Positions 12,188 to 25,186 of a DNA stretch of 64,000 nt are shown here, piece after piece; within the stretch, counting starts at the first letter, position 1; the number at the start of each line of letters is the position of its first letter. Where the stretch lies: NCBI GenBank assembly GCA_033030425.1, contig JAUFSD010000012.1, positions 930,001 through 994,000 on the forward strand, given 5' to 3'. Both the position numbers and the translations under genes were made by a program. The DNA is from Verpa conica. Its lineage: Eukaryota > Ascomycota > Pezizomycetes > Pezizales > Morchellaceae. The notes under the pieces were generated by a model. It searched no databases. It was not told the origin of the DNA and saw only the letters and a program-made list of their open reading frames with translations.

Positions 12188-14092
12188 ATGTCTAACCAAG
12201 ACATTCCCCACTACCTTGGGTCCTTCCTCGGTCCTGATTTTCCAGACAGCGATTTCTTCAGTGACATACCCGGCGTTGAACCCCTCAACTCTTTGCTCTT
12301 TCAAAACGTCTTTAATCATGCTGGACGTTCACTTATCCATTCATCTATTCAGAGTCACCCAGGGTTGGACAGGGGGAGAATTCCCGTGCTGACCCCATTT
12401 TTAAATCACCGCCCCATGATTGATATCCCTCAATTCTTCGACCCACAACAACAGCATCCTTTCCCCGCACGTCTAGTCAATCATATTGAAAGGATACGAA
12501 CCCAAGTTCCCATACCACCTGTTCGTGGTGTCCCTCCACTTCCTGTCCCTCAGCCTGCCACGAATGGCCGTAATCGAAAACGCCGCGCCTCCGAAAAGGC
12601 AATTTCGGAACTGAAGCACATGCGTCTGATTGATCTTAAAGAAGATGATGACTGCTGTATTATTTGTATGGAGGCTTTTGTGGATATCAAATCGTCGACA
12701 GATGAGCCAAAAAGGGAGAACGCCCTACAGATGCCCTGTGGACATATATTTGGATCCCATTGTTTAAAGCTCTGGCTAAAAGACCATAGCACTTGTCCTA
12801 CTTGTAGGAAAGAGGTTGATTTTGTCGAGGAGGATGAAAGGGGTGAAAGAGCGGCTATGGTGATGAATCGGAGGCGACTTGGTGGGATCGAACGGGACAT
12901 GCGGCAGGCTGCTGGGCTAGCTAGCAGACACAGACATATGCAACAGCAAGCCAGGGACCAGGCCGCAGTGATGCAAAACCGGCTAGTAGAGGTGGAGGTC
13001 ATAGTTCAGAGACAGCGGTATACTGCCCCGCACATGGATCCGGCAGCACGAGAACATGGAGCAGAAGACCCTGGCTGGATGGCAGCCGGTCCGCATGCAC
13101 CGCTACAACAGTTTCCCCATTACTCACAATACCTGGAAATGGGCGCATATCCAAATCCTAGGATTGAAGAGCCTATGGATAATCATCACGATCCGTCTAC
13201 GAGACTCACGGGGGTACCTGCTGTCCAACAAGCACTTCCAAGACCACAGGGTTACAATCACCATTTGGGGGTCAACAGAGCTGGGCCTCCTCAGGGTATG
13301 TTTGGCCCAGGAGCCGTACATACATTTCAACAGAGACATCAGCATCAATCATCGAATATGCCACAACGCTCCCAGTCACAAAGACAAGCACAAAGGCAAT
13401 CACAGTATCAACCGTATCCAGAGGTAAATATGGCAAATCGTGCTACGCCGAATACTGGGTCAATTGATCGAGGCATGTATTCCTCAGATCTTGGTAGTGG
13501 GCCCAATGGTTCTTCGGGGGTTCCGATTCCCGGATATGTTCCCACTAGTCCTATTAACATACAAGATAATTCTCAAGGTGCTCATCTAAACCAGCACCCG
13601 GCTCCAAATCACTATCTGGCCAGAGGGATAAGTCTTTATCCATGGGATTCCAATGTCCGGCTACAGCAACAACAGCATCAGCAATCACAACAAGCTTTCA
13701 TCGACCCTTCTTCCTCTCAAATGCTGAATATCCAGGTTTCAAGTTCAAGACGTGTTTGCCCTGCCTCCGCTGCCTCCTCCCCAGCCCAGCAACCCCTACA
13801 ACGGTGTGATTATACCGACATGGCTATGTGCCAACACCAATTTCCCAACAATCCTAGCTTTAGCGCTGGTAGCATTGCAAGCCTACCACCAGATCAGACT
13901 CAGATAGTGCAACTGAGCTGTGGTCATGGATTTCATAGGGCTTGCCTTTTGTTGACAATGAAATCGGGGACCCCGAGAACTGTCCGCCCGGCAAAATGGC
14001 TCTGCGGGAAGTGTGGGAGGTACAGAGATGAAATGGGAGCAATGGAGGACAGGCAACGGGATATAGGACAAACTCAGCAGACTGTTGAGTAG
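12188..14092 (+). CDS. RING-finger protein with second Cys/His cluster
   Basis: A single-exon 634-aa protein, probably a ubiquitin ligase (E3). The RING lies at about residues 157-206: C-x2-C (CIIC), CGHIFGSHCLKLWL, then CPTC. The fifth ligand position carries Gly (HIFG) instead of the usual His or Cys, a variant also seen in other fungal RINGs. Residues 220-540 are Gln/His/Pro-rich, repetitive and probably disordered. A second cluster near the C-terminus (CGHGFHRAC, then CGKCG) looks like half of a RING-H2 whose first pair is widely spaced (C-x7-C). A basic NRKRRAS patch (about 129-135) may be a nuclear signal. I recognise no characterised orthologue. A partner E2 could be any in the cell. 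Confidence 0.88.
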   Translation: MSNQDIPHYLGSFLGPDFPDSDFFSDIPGVEPLNSLLFQNVFNHAGRSLIHSSIQSHPGLDRGRIPVLTPFLNHRPMIDIPQFFDPQQQHPFPARLVNHIERIRTQVPIPPVRGVPPLPVPQPATNGRNRKRRASEKAISELKHMRLIDLKEDDDCCIICMEAFVDIKSSTDEPKRENALQMPCGHIFGSHCLKLWLKDHSTCPTCRKEVDFVEEDERGERAAMVMNRRRLGGIERDMRQAAGLASRHRHMQQQARDQAAVMQNRLVEVEVIVQRQRYTAPHMDPAAREHGAEDPGWMAAGPHAPLQQFPHYSQYLEMGAYPNPRIEEPMDNHHDPSTRLTGVPAVQQALPRPQGYNHHLGVNRAGPPQGMFGPGAVHTFQQRHQHQSSNMPQRSQSQRQAQRQSQYQPYPEVNMANRATPNTGSIDRGMYSSDLGSGPNGSSGVPIPGYVPTSPINIQDNSQGAHLNQHPAPNHYLARGISLYPWDSNVRLQQQQHQQSQQAFIDPSSSQMLNIQVSSSRRVCPASAASSPAQQPLQRCDYTDMAMCQHQFPNNPSFSAGSIASLPPDQTQIVQLSCGHGFHRACLLLTMKSGTPRTVRPAKWLCGKCGRYRDEMGAMEDRQRDIGQTQQTVE

Positions 14093-16686
14093 TTAGGTTC
14101 CTTGGGGGGGGGGCTTGCGGCATTGGGTATTGGCGTATTTTCCGAGGTTGAGGTGGTGTAGTACTACGGAAAGGAAGTGTTGTAGTGGGTGTCTTGGCTA
14201 TGTTAGGATCGGTAGCACAAGCGGTTTTTGGTGAGAAATGGAGTGAGATGATATTTTTATTTGTGGCCTATTTTGTCGTGCCAATTTCTTATTTGGTAAG
14301 CGCGTGCGGGGGGTTTCGTGGATTTTGATCGAGGGGGCTTTTTTATGTATGTGAATTTTTCAGGATTTTTAATTTTCCCTTCTTTTACATATTTATTGGA
14401 TCTTCGCATGTTATCTTACCTCAGTCATCTCTTTTCTGTTAGAAGCCGAGTGGAGGGTATAAAATTGCGCAACGCCTACTAGCAAGCCAGGAGCAATTTG
14501 TAGCCTCTTAATTGGTACTATCTCCTCGATAAAATTGTTCCGAATATGTAGGGCTTGAGTGTGGGGTCTAGATGGCTGAAGACTTTCGATGATGAGTGTA
14601 TAGGATCGAGTGAAGTATCCCTTCCAGGGATTTAGATTACTGAACCAACGGTGGAAAAGGGACAAAAAAGTAGTTGAATTTAGGCCTCACCTAGGGCTAC
14701 AAAAGCGGTTAGTATGAAGAATATGGAAGAAGGTACGAGTGATCTTCTATGAGGAGTACCTGGCCGACATATTTCGAGATGGTAGCTCTATACTACTAGG
14801 GTCGGAGTCATCTTTAGATTCTTCTGGATAAATAAAAAGCCTCTTAGGCCCTTACACCCTCTTCTATTTCTTCTCCAACATTCTCGGCCTTTCCTCCTCT
14901 TTTATATTGTCATCTGATATCTCTAGGATCGATTAATTGAGAGTTACGGACTTAAAGGGTTGTTCCTGCGCGCTCGAAAGAAATGGAATCTTGGTATTGG
15001 AATTGCCGATATCGGCCCTATGGTAGCTAGCGACTGGTAGTTGGCATCAAATGATCACTCTTTGCGGCGTAGTAGACTGGAATATAACTCTAACGAAAGA
15101 AAGAACTGCCCGGGAGCGCCGATTTTCTAACTGAGCCTGTTAGCTATACAATTTATACATAGGTCTTAAAAGCCAACCAGTACCGATTTTTTATTCTTGT
15201 TATGGCTTAATAATGTATCCTACTCTTGAGCTGGCACATCCGGATTGCTCTAAAAGCATAGTTTGATTTTATATGACATGGTCAATCAGCCTGAAAAATG
15301 GAGAACTAACGCCAGAGATGCACCTGGGGGGAAGGGAGAATAAATAAGGTGGTTAATTCTCATTAGTATGTTATAAAAACAGTACTCATTCTACTATCAT
15401 CATAGACCTCTTCGTGCCTATGAACACCTAAAATGCCCAAAACAGGGGCGAGTCTTTAGTAGATTAGATCCTAATCTTATCGTCTCACCTTTTGTTCTAA
15501 TCGTTTTTTTTTGTAAAACTGGAATTCTGAGTAGATACGCGATGCTTACTGTATGTTCAATAATAATTTCTTTATTTTGACCAGTCTCCTGAAAAAACCA
15601 TAGGCCAGGTCTGGTCACAGACTCCGGGGTAGCTTCGTGATGTAAGGTAGGGCCATTTTTCTAGAGTCATTGAAAATCGAAGTTTGAATAAAATTGCTAT
15701 CGTGTAAAGGGGATTAATAGCTCTGTATAATTTTTTTACTTCTGTTGAATATAAGCCAAGGGGGGTTACAGCAATACTTTGTTTATGGAGTATTTTAACT
15801 GATTATCGCTTGGATAACAAAGCGCCTTGACGGGCTACAACACTGGGGCTGTACTTGCCCGCACAAAGCCAAGCTCGCAAAGTTCCTCGGGGTCTTACCT
15901 GGTAGCCATACAGATACAGCACATAATCTCAGACCTGGGCATCTATCACAAGCATAATAAGTGTCTCTATGGTTATCGTAAAGGCTCTGAGACCGATCTG
16001 AAGTACTCAAGCAAGCCTCATACATATATCGGGTGGTATTGGATATTTTTGGAGGAAGAGAGTGAAGTGGCTCGTTGTAGAAGAAATAGCAGCCAATGGG
16101 AGTTTCGAGAATAAAAAACATTTTTTAGGTTATAAAATCCTGGAATAAGAGTCTAAGACAGCATAGAGCTAAGAATATACGGTTTATTTAAACTTAAAAG
16201 AGATTGGTGATGTAGAAATGATATAAGTGTAAATCGAGTGACTATCTATGATTCACGTCTCGCTGTTTATTCCCCTCGACTTAGCACTGGGGTTAAAAGA
16301 GAGTTATGCATTGAGCTCAGTCTCATTCCCAGCCCCATATTTGCTGCGCATACGGTGATGCGCAGCAAAAGTTACTATTGGGACTGAGCACGAGACTACA
16401 TTGAGCTATTTTGATATTTTGGCAGGTCATAACACAGTTCGTTATATCTTATGAAGGATATTTTATGTATATATACCCTTTTATTTATTCCTGGTTAGAC
16501 GTCCCTGTGTAAATCCTGACTCCTTAAAGAAGTAAAAAAAACAACCCTTAAGAAGAATGGATAGATTAGAAGCGAAAGAAAAAAGGTAAAAAAAACTGGA
16601 ATATGTAATCATGATAAGAATAAGCCATTGGGGCCTTTGGGACGTATAAAACCTTTATTTTTCCCGTCTGACAACAATCAAGGAGG
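14093..16686. other. Intergenic between convergent RING and UBE2W-like genes
   Basis: No gene is supported in 2.6 kb. The first ~300 bases look like a 3' UTR. The rest is AT-rich and holds one 81-bp element with a strong hairpin (listed separately). Confidence 0.5.
16318..16398. mobile_element. 81-bp hairpin element flanked by 9-bp direct repeats
   Basis: CATTGAGCT occurs immediately on both sides (16309-16317 and 16399-16407). The ends are inverted (AGTCTC / GAGACT). The centre is a perfect 11-bp stem, TTGCTGCGCAT / ATGCGCAGCAA, around a 6-nt loop. A 9-bp target duplication is the hallmark of Mutator-like elements; assignment of this tiny copy is an inference. Confidence 0.6.
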
Positions 16687-17358
16687 CTATACAGTTGGAT
16701 CATCATAGACAAATCTGATATTACTTGGAGACCTTCCAGCGCGGAGGACGAATTGATCATCACCTTGGGGTCGCTCTGAGTATAGAACGTTAGTACCAGT
16801 ATTTGTTTATAGATGGAGAGAGAAGTACCGTTCTTGGTGTTGCCAGTTAGCATCGACTGGATAGACATGCAGACGGATTCCACGCTTTGAACGGGCGACC
16901 ATCCATTACCGGAGGAGAGAAGGTCAAGGCATATTACACCGTTGGAGTAGATGTGGGGATGCATGGGAATTTCTGGTGTTTTCTGTTAGCTGCCATATAA
17001 ACAAGGGCGTTTACCTTATGGCAGGGGATATAGAACCGAGTAATCGGAGGAGGGAGTCGAGGTACCTCTGTCAACAGCTCTAACAAACATAACTTCAGGG
17101 GCCTCTATTGGGTAGTTGTTTGAGAACTTGAAGTTCAAGCGGAAAATCTTGCCATAATAAATTGGGTTCTCATCAAGGACCTGAATGTCCATCTGCCATT
17201 GCACGAAGTCTTCTGTATTGACGGGAAGAATTCCTGGTGGGAGGTCTTTGTGCATCTGTCAAATTAGATGAAGGATTACTTATGGATGCCTAGCTCATCA
17301 GCTCATCTCAACGTACCTTCTGGAGCTCCCGTTGGAGGCGCCTAGCATGGGACATCAT
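16687..17358 (-). CDS. Ubiquitin-conjugating enzyme E2, UBE2W-like
   Basis: A UBC-fold E2 of 154 aa from four exons (17358-17317, 17255-17066, 16972-16829, 16775-16687). Motifs are the N-terminal helix MMSHARRLQRELQKMHKDLP, YYGKIFRLNFKFSNNYP, APEVMFV, then HPHIYSNGVICLDLL with the catalytic Cys at about residue 92, and WSPVQSVESVCMSIQSML. The HPH-x-YSNG-x-ICL form and the C-terminal RFVYDDPTV (human UBE2W has YHDD there) place it with UBE2W, which attaches ubiquitin to protein N-termini. Length matches the family (about 150 aa). Two adjacent ATGs could start translation; the first is used. The gene looks intact. Confidence 0.9.
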
Positions 17359-17912
17359 GGCTCACGAAAAGGGGAGGAAGAGAAGAGGAGAGATTATAGG
17401 ATGGAATGATATTTTGGTTTCCGGAGATAGCTGGTACCCTATGTGGGCTTTTATAAAACCGGCCCTGACTCGCTGAAGATCTCCCGGGCAGGCGACGCGG
17501 GGGAAAGTGCTGTTACACATTGTTAGGTAAGCGAAGAATATCCACGTGCCTGATGGGTTGGTTGCCTGAGGTTGGGATAAGGTGCGGCTCAAGGGATTAC
17601 AGGGCGTACCCTAGGGGGGAAGGGGGGATCATGTGATGATTATGAATAGTTTGGCATTCTCAGTTCTAGTGGCAAGTAAATGTAGGGGCTGTATGGGCCT
17701 GAGTTGACTGAAGAATAGGTAGGAATGTGAGTTGTGCCTGAAGTTGTGGCTTGGTTTATGATCCCTGGTAAGGATCCTTAACAATTCGGTTACTAGTTTG
17801 TAGGCGAGGTAATTGTGATAGAGAAAGGTGTTATTGGATTCACATGGTATGAAGATCAACCACGCTCTGATCACTGTAAACTCCGGGGGTGGTATCTAGA
17901 TAAGGCCATTAG

Positions 17913-17946
<34 letters not shown>

Positions 17947-18984
17947 TCAAGTGATTTTATTGTTCTGGGTACCAAAAGGCCATTAGCATATCAGGGTCAT
18001 ACTATATTTGATTATCCTGGATCACTCGGGGGGCTGCGTATGGACAGGTCTGGGCACAAAGTAGAACATGTCTAAGGAGTTTCTTCCCCCGGAGGGTTCG
18101 CCGGTGTTCAGCCCTGCCGACTAGCAGCTGCTTACATTGCAGAGAGATAAAATCCAAGGGCCCAGTGTGCCTTGCAACACCGGAAATCCGAATAAGGGTT
18201 CCAGCCAATCCCTACCAGAAGTTACGGTTTCGTGGTTTTTATTTTTTATTTTTGAGTTTCTATGTTCCTGAGATTTCAAGCGCATGTAGGTGCTTTTTCT
18301 TCCCCAGAATTGAGAATAATCGGGAGTGTTCGGATGTTCTCCAAGCAGGGTTATTGTGTATAGGCATAACCTCCCCCTCGATAAAGTCAATACCTAGAAT
18401 GGTTGTGCTTTTGTTGGTATAAAACCCTAACCCTGAGCTGAGTGGCAAGGACTCAATATAATTGGTGTAGGCGTGTTGCCCCGCCCCCGCAGCTGCCTTC
18501 AGCTTGCAGACTAAAACGTCAAAGCCTCCTTATCTCTTTAGAGCCCTTCGATCAGCCTTCTACCTTCCTGTCTATCTCCACGCAGCAAAACAAAAAACTC
18601 ATCACTCCGCCTCCACTCTTGTCTATCCATCTGGGTACATCAATATTACATCTTAGCTATACGTTTAGTTACTAACTAGTAGAGAATCGAGAATATGAGT
18701 TGTAAGCTTCCAATCATCCCGTTCGCTACATTTCTCCGTTTCCATTTCTATTTCCCTCTGCCTCAGCTGTTCTTTGTCCCGGGTGTTCGGGTCCTCTTAC
18801 TTCGTTGACTCTATCGGTGTAATATCGCGAACTTTAGCCTCGCAAGGTGCTTTTAGAGTTACTCACTGTGTATTGCGTGCTACTTAGTTTCCTCGGTCCT
18901 CAATAAGTTGCATGGGCAGCCGCCTACTTATGATAAGAAGTGAGAGATACTTGCTCTATAGAAATCCACTTATCCCCTCGCAAA
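17359..18984. other. Intergenic: divergent promoters of UBE2W-like and kinase genes
   Basis: No gene is supported over 1.6 kb between head-to-head genes. It contains a poly-T insertion scar (17902-17989) and a pyrimidine-rich stretch (18470-18800) that is probably the kinase leader. An AAACCCTAACCC telomere-like motif occurs once near 18423. Confidence 0.5.
17902..17989 (-). mobile_element. Truncated poly-A retroposition with 14-bp target duplication
   Basis: AAGGCCATTAGCAT occurs at 17902-17915 and again at 17976-17989. Between them is a 28-base T run followed by 32 bases. Read on the minus strand, the insert is a short sequence containing AATAAA and ending in a 28-nt A tail. Target duplication plus A tail plus 5' truncation is the signature of LINE-type target-primed reverse transcription of a polyadenylated RNA. 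The source transcript is not identifiable from 32 bases. Confidence 0.85.
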
Positions 18985-20492
<1,508 letters not shown>

Positions 20493-20988
20493 ACTAGGTT
20501 GCTGGGAGGAAATTATTTGGGTTGGATATACCAATTTTGATTTTTTGATGCATCTTGGAATGAATTTTATATCGGAAGTTCGAGTTGTTGGGTTTACTTA
20601 AGCAAAGGAAATACGTGTACTTTAGTGCTCAATATCTTTCGTTTCTGGGCGGCTGAGCGTTTTGTTTAGCTATTATATCCATGTATTACGTATAAGTCGA
20701 AATATTTGTAGACATGCGGAATTACATGTATGTAGTATAAATAGTCCTTTAGATATGAAGGATGCCTAGGTCTATTGTAAACACAAGCAAATCTTCATTT
20801 TTGGGGTATTATGGGTGTAGACGATGGCTATACAGAAAAGTATAGAATTTTATATTTAGGTAAGGGGAAGGGATGAGTGCTCTCATCTCCCGGGATATGG
20901 TCCGTGCACTTCGTGTCCACTAATCTCGCCCCACATCCTTTCACCCAATAGATTCACGATCTCTTTATCACCAACCTGCACAACAGAA
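20493..20988 (+). other. Intergenic between kinase and COQ6
   Basis: About 500 bases of AT-rich 3' UTR and promoter. I see no gene or repeat. Confidence 0.5.
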
Positions 20989-22682
20989 ATGAACTCAATA
21001 AGATCTCTACGACAGCGCGCTACGATGAACCCAGTCCTACGCTCTGGTTCCTGTACCCTAAAACCTCAATTGGGTCTTGCGAGAAGATATGCTACTGCAA
21101 CTAAAGCGGATTTGTATGATGTTGTAGTCGTTGGTGGGGGGCCGGCGGGATTGTCGTTGGCGAGTTCTTTACGTATGTTCACATCCTTCTAGTTTACTAG
21201 AAAGTCTTTATTCTAAACAATGTGCTCTGGTTTTGGATTTAGGTTCTTCAAGTGTAACGAATGGCCTCCGGGTAGCACTTGTAGAGGGCTTTGATTTAGC
21301 ACCAGGAAGGAACTGGATACCAGAGTCTGGGAGCTTTTCGAATAGGGTCAGCTCACTGACACCGGGCTCGGTTGGATTCTTGACAAATATCGGAGCCTGG
21401 AAGCATGTGCAAAACCACCGTGTTCAAGCTTATCATGGCATGCAGGTATTGGGTCTTCCTGCTTTCCTAAGGTTGGATCACTAAAATGTTGTTTCTAGGT
21501 CTGGGATGGTGTTTCAGGCTCCCGCATTGAGTTCAATTGGGACCGATCAGCAAGTGAAACAATCGCCTACATGACTGAAAATACAAACCTTGTTCATGGC
21601 CTCCTCTCTCGTCTTTCTGAGCTAGGTGGGGTGGAGGTGATTGATAAGTCCCGAGTCGAGAATATCTCTTTTGGCGAAGATAATGGAAAACTAGATCTAA
21701 GGACATGGCCTACAGTGGAGATTACGGGGGGGAAGAAGCTAACAGCGAGGCTGTTGGTCGGTGCTGATGGTGCGAATTCCCCTGTTAGGACGTTCGCGGG
21801 AATTGAGAGTCGTGGATGGGATTATGAGCGGCATGGGGTGGTCGCAACTGTCAAGTTAGTAGAAGGGAGCTCTTTTGAGGCGGAGAAGACGGCGTATCAG
21901 AGATTCTTGCCAACTGGACCGGTGGCATTGTTGCCTGTGAGTTTCGACTGAGTTTTGCCTGCATGATTTGTGGGGGGCTGATTAGTATCTAGCTTCCTGG
22001 AGATTTTGCAACTCTTGTGTGGTCGACAACCCCCCAGATTGCGGCAAAATTGAAGACTTTGGAATCTGGCGATATGGCTGCCATGATTAATGCAGCGTTC
22101 AGGCTGAGCCATGTCGATATTGATTATATTAAAGACCTGGAAAAAGGGATTTCTGGGGAGGTACAATGGAGGGAGTCGGTTTCGCAGTTCGATTCCGCCC
22201 GTGTTCCTGCGAGGATTGTAGGTGTGCAAGAAAAATCGGTTGCGTCGTTCCCTTTGAAGATGAGGCATGCAGATTCGTATATTGCGGAGCGGGTGGCTTT
22301 GATTGGGGATGCTGCACATACGGTTCATCCACTTGCTGGGCAGGGACTTAACCAGGGTATTGGAGATGTCCAGTCTTTAATCAAGACCATCGAGACTGCT
22401 GTGCAACACGGTCAGGATATAGGTAACTCCTATTTCTTCTGCTAACTTTTGCATGATATTTTTCTGACACTTCTTTAAGGCTCCGTCCTCTCTCTGGAAC
22501 CATACTGCTCCGATCAGTATTTTAAGAACAACCTCATGCTGGGTGTTGTAGACAAGCTGCACAAACTATACGGGACTACATATTCCCCGGTTGTGGCGTT
22601 GAGGTCGTTTGGATTGAGTGTGGTTGATTCTATGACTGGGTTAAAGTCACTAATCATGAAGCAGGCTGCTGGAGGTATGTGA
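20989..22682 (+). CDS. COQ6: Ubiquinone biosynthesis flavin monooxygenase Coq6
   Basis: A FAD-dependent monooxygenase that hydroxylates C5 of the coenzyme Q ring precursor at the matrix side of the inner mitochondrial membrane. 485 aa from five exons (20989-21172, 21243-21445, 21499-21936, 21993-22422, 22480-22682). The N-terminus is Arg/Ser-rich and acid-free (MNSIRSLRQRATM...), consistent with a mitochondrial presequence. It is followed by the FAD-binding VVVGGGPAGLSLA at about residue 46. Internal LLVGADGANSPVR and the C-terminal VALIGDAAHTVHPLAGQGLN are diagnostic of the UbiH/COQ6 family. Length is as expected (480-500 aa). The stop follows KQAAGGM; a further 3' exon cannot be excluded because GGTATGT also resembles a donor. 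Confidence 0.93.
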
Positions 22683-22929
22683 AAGGTTATATAGGGGTTT
22701 GATAAGGGGCTTGTTTGTGGATTATGAATTTGATTGGTGCGGAGTCTTTGTTTTATGATACATACGAAGCTGTAATATCTATTATTATGAGGTTTAAAAG
22801 GAAAAGTTATCTCTGCTGTTTCCCCTGTGACATCTCTTAATAGTAGGAGCCTTGTCAATCCTTGTTTTGTAGGTGAAACTTGTCTCCTGGTTGATAAGAA
22901 CAATGCCAAGAACCCTTTTATCGCCTCTA

Positions 22930-23126
22930 CCGTAGGGACTGACCATATTCAGACCGTTGCCGAGAGTACGATTTCCTAATTTATTACTGTTTATGGGCAA
23001 AATAACACGTCAGGAGGTAAAAAGGACCTCAACACACGGTTTAACATACAACAAAACTGCCATAACTGGTATGGTTCTTTGAAGCCACCTTCTCGGCAAC
23101 GGTCTGAATATAGTCAGTCCCTACGG
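22930..23126. mobile_element. 197-bp TA-flanked MITE
   Basis: The 36-bp ends are inverted copies with one mismatch (CCGTAGGGACTGAC..., ...GTCAGTCCCTACGG). TA lies directly outside each end (22928-22929, 23127-23128). TA duplication fits a Tc1/mariner-type non-autonomous element. The interior is non-coding. Confidence 0.85.
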
Positions 23127-23398
23127 TATTACAATGGCAGGCATTCATACCTTCATACCTCCAGTCCGTGACCAGAAGGTTAGCCGACTTGGGATTCTAG
23201 GCGAACTATTTTATTATTGATTGCCGTAACTATTGATTTTTTATTGCCTTAGGGTTTCTTTATTTTCTTTCATATTTTTCTTGCACTTTTTGTGGCTGGG
23301 GTAGAACTGGTCTTTATCAGTGTAACTCACGGGGCAAGGCAGCACAGGGTCTGCTTTGGGCAAGTACTATAATATTCTAGTGGTTAGAAAATCTTTTA

Positions 23399-23538
23399 TC
23401 CCATAAGCTGTTAAAAGATGGTGCCTCCAAAGTGGCAGTGGCCCAGCGCAGAATAGCAGATTTGCCAACTAGAGCTAGCCAATAGAGAATATTACAATGC
23501 TGGCCCACTAGAGGGGGCAACTTTATCAGCTTATGGGA
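23399..23538. mobile_element. 140-bp TA-flanked MITE
   Basis: Terminal TCCCATAAGCTG and CAGCTTATGGGA are perfect inverted repeats. Partial complementarity extends inward about 45 bases (GTGGCCCAGC / GCTGGCCCAC). TA flanks both ends. Its sequence differs from the neighbouring 197-bp element, so it is a separate family. Confidence 0.8.
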
Positions 23539-24195
23539 TAACTTCAGAAAGATATACTTCTAGGCCAAACAGAATTCTGGTCCTTTAGCCTAGGATCTTT
23601 CGCCCATCTCGATAACCTCGGGAAGTAAAAGTTTAGGATAGAAAAAGACAATGATAGGGCTCATAATTTTTTTTAGGATTGTAAGGCCCTGATATATTTG
23701 GGATAAACATGATCGAATCTATAACCTGTAAACCTACATATAGGTGTATTTTCCTACTTGTCATAATAAACCGGTTTAATATGACTAAGGAAAAGAAAAA
23801 CAGGGGAGGATTTCCTAATGGGATCATAAACTGCTTTTGCAAACTTTGAAAGAAAGAAATTCTTTGGGAATTTATATATTAATCTCTATCGTACACCATC
23901 ACTCGCTCTTCTATAGTATATAATATGGAATCTACATTATAAGGATTGGCCCTCTCAAAATAAACCACTGTCAATATAATGCTACTACATTTTATTCTAG
24001 AGGTGGCTAGGATTAGGTATAAATAGGAACCTGGGGCACTATGGGGCTTTGAAAGGTTGGAGTTATTCTCGTGACTTTGAGGGAGGGAAAATAGTTACCC
24101 GGCCACCAAGAATGAGGCTCATTGGCGTACTAGTATTTTCTCTAAGTCTTTGAACTTTTTTTCCTCCAGTGCCCCACTATCATAATTCTTCATCT

Positions 24196-25186
24196 ATGAC
24201 CGACGTAAAACTCCAGCAAGCGCCATTTGTGAAGCAGTTGGCAGCTAATGGTAAGGCCATCCTACTACAACTTAAAGGGAAGAATTCTCGGTCGCTAATA
24301 CGCTCAAACAGACCGACCAACCCGCGACAAAGCTGTAGCGTCGCTGCGCAGCTACCTCGCCTCACAAAAAACTTTTAGTCAAATAGAGCTTCTGAAGTTA
24401 TGGAAGGGGCTTTTCTACTGTAAATTGTTTCTTTCTTGCTTAAAATATGAGACATCTTTCTGTCTTGAATACTAATAGGTAGCTAAATAGGTATGTGGAT
24501 GTCTGACCGCCCACGAACCCAGCAGCGACTGGCCGCCGACCTGGCAGATCTCTTGACATCGATGGAGGAAAAGAACTTTGTGCCTTTCCTTGAGGCTTTC
24601 TGGATCACTATGGTTCGCGAGTGGAATGGGGTCGATGTGTTGAGGATGGACAAGTTCTTGTTGCTTGTTAGGATGTATCTGGCGAGTAGCTTTAGGTACA
24701 TGCGTGGGAGGAATTGGGACGAATGTCTTGTCGAGAAGGTTGTGAAGGTGATGAAGGAGGTTCCTTTAAAGTGAGTCCCCATTTTGTCTTTACTGGGATT
24801 ATTCAGTATTGGTGGAAGTTGCTAATATAGCTGTTTTTTGCGATAGTACAACGGACAAGAAGGTGCCTAATGGTCTTCGCTTCCACCTAACAGATATTTA
24901 TGTGGACGAATTGGAGAAATTAAGCCCAGAGGATATGAAAGATCATCCATTGCCAGTTGAGAAGCTAGTGGAGCCTTTTCAAGAGTTGATTGTGAAATCA
25001 CCGGCGAAGATGGTTAGGATAAAATCAAAAGAGCTGTTGTTGGACGAGAGATTAGCACAATGGGGGTTTGACAAAGCTCCTGAAGGTGAGACCAAGAAAA
25101 AGACTGTTAGGTCTGAACCTGAAAGTGAAGGCGATGAGGACGTGGAAATGGGAGAAGATGAAGAATGGGGTGGTATCGACGATTAG
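24196..25186 (+). CDS. RRP1: Ribosomal RNA processing protein Rrp1 (Nop52 family)
   Basis: A nucleolar factor required for 60S subunit maturation (27S pre-rRNA processing). 260 aa from four exons (24196-24250, 24312-24419, 24491-24770, 24847-25186). The spliced N-terminus reads through PFVKQLAAND and ASQKTFSQIELLKLWKGLFY to CMWMSDRPRTQQRLAADLA, the core Nop52 signature. Later blocks are WITMVREWNGVDVLRMDKF and VPNGLRFHLTDIYVDELEK. The tail is strongly acidic. Length matches compact fungal Rrp1. Exon phases all agree. The gene is convergent with the F-box/JmjC gene, with only about 240 bases between the stops. Confidence 0.93.

Larger units (their letters stand above)
22683..24195. other. Intergenic with two TA-flanked MITEs
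   Basis: No gene is supported in 1.5 kb. It holds two small inverted-repeat elements (22930-23126 and 23399-23538). The rest is AT-rich and unremarkable. Confidence 0.5.

Noticed and set aside
18421..18436. Telomere-like CCCTAACCC motifs here and near 44827
   Set aside because: Only two units each, within single-copy genic DNA; not a telomere or a convincing interstitial array.
18940..18984. Upstream extension of the kinase start
   Set aside because: The extension begins at a GTG codon; the first ATG in frame (18985) gives a normal N-terminus.
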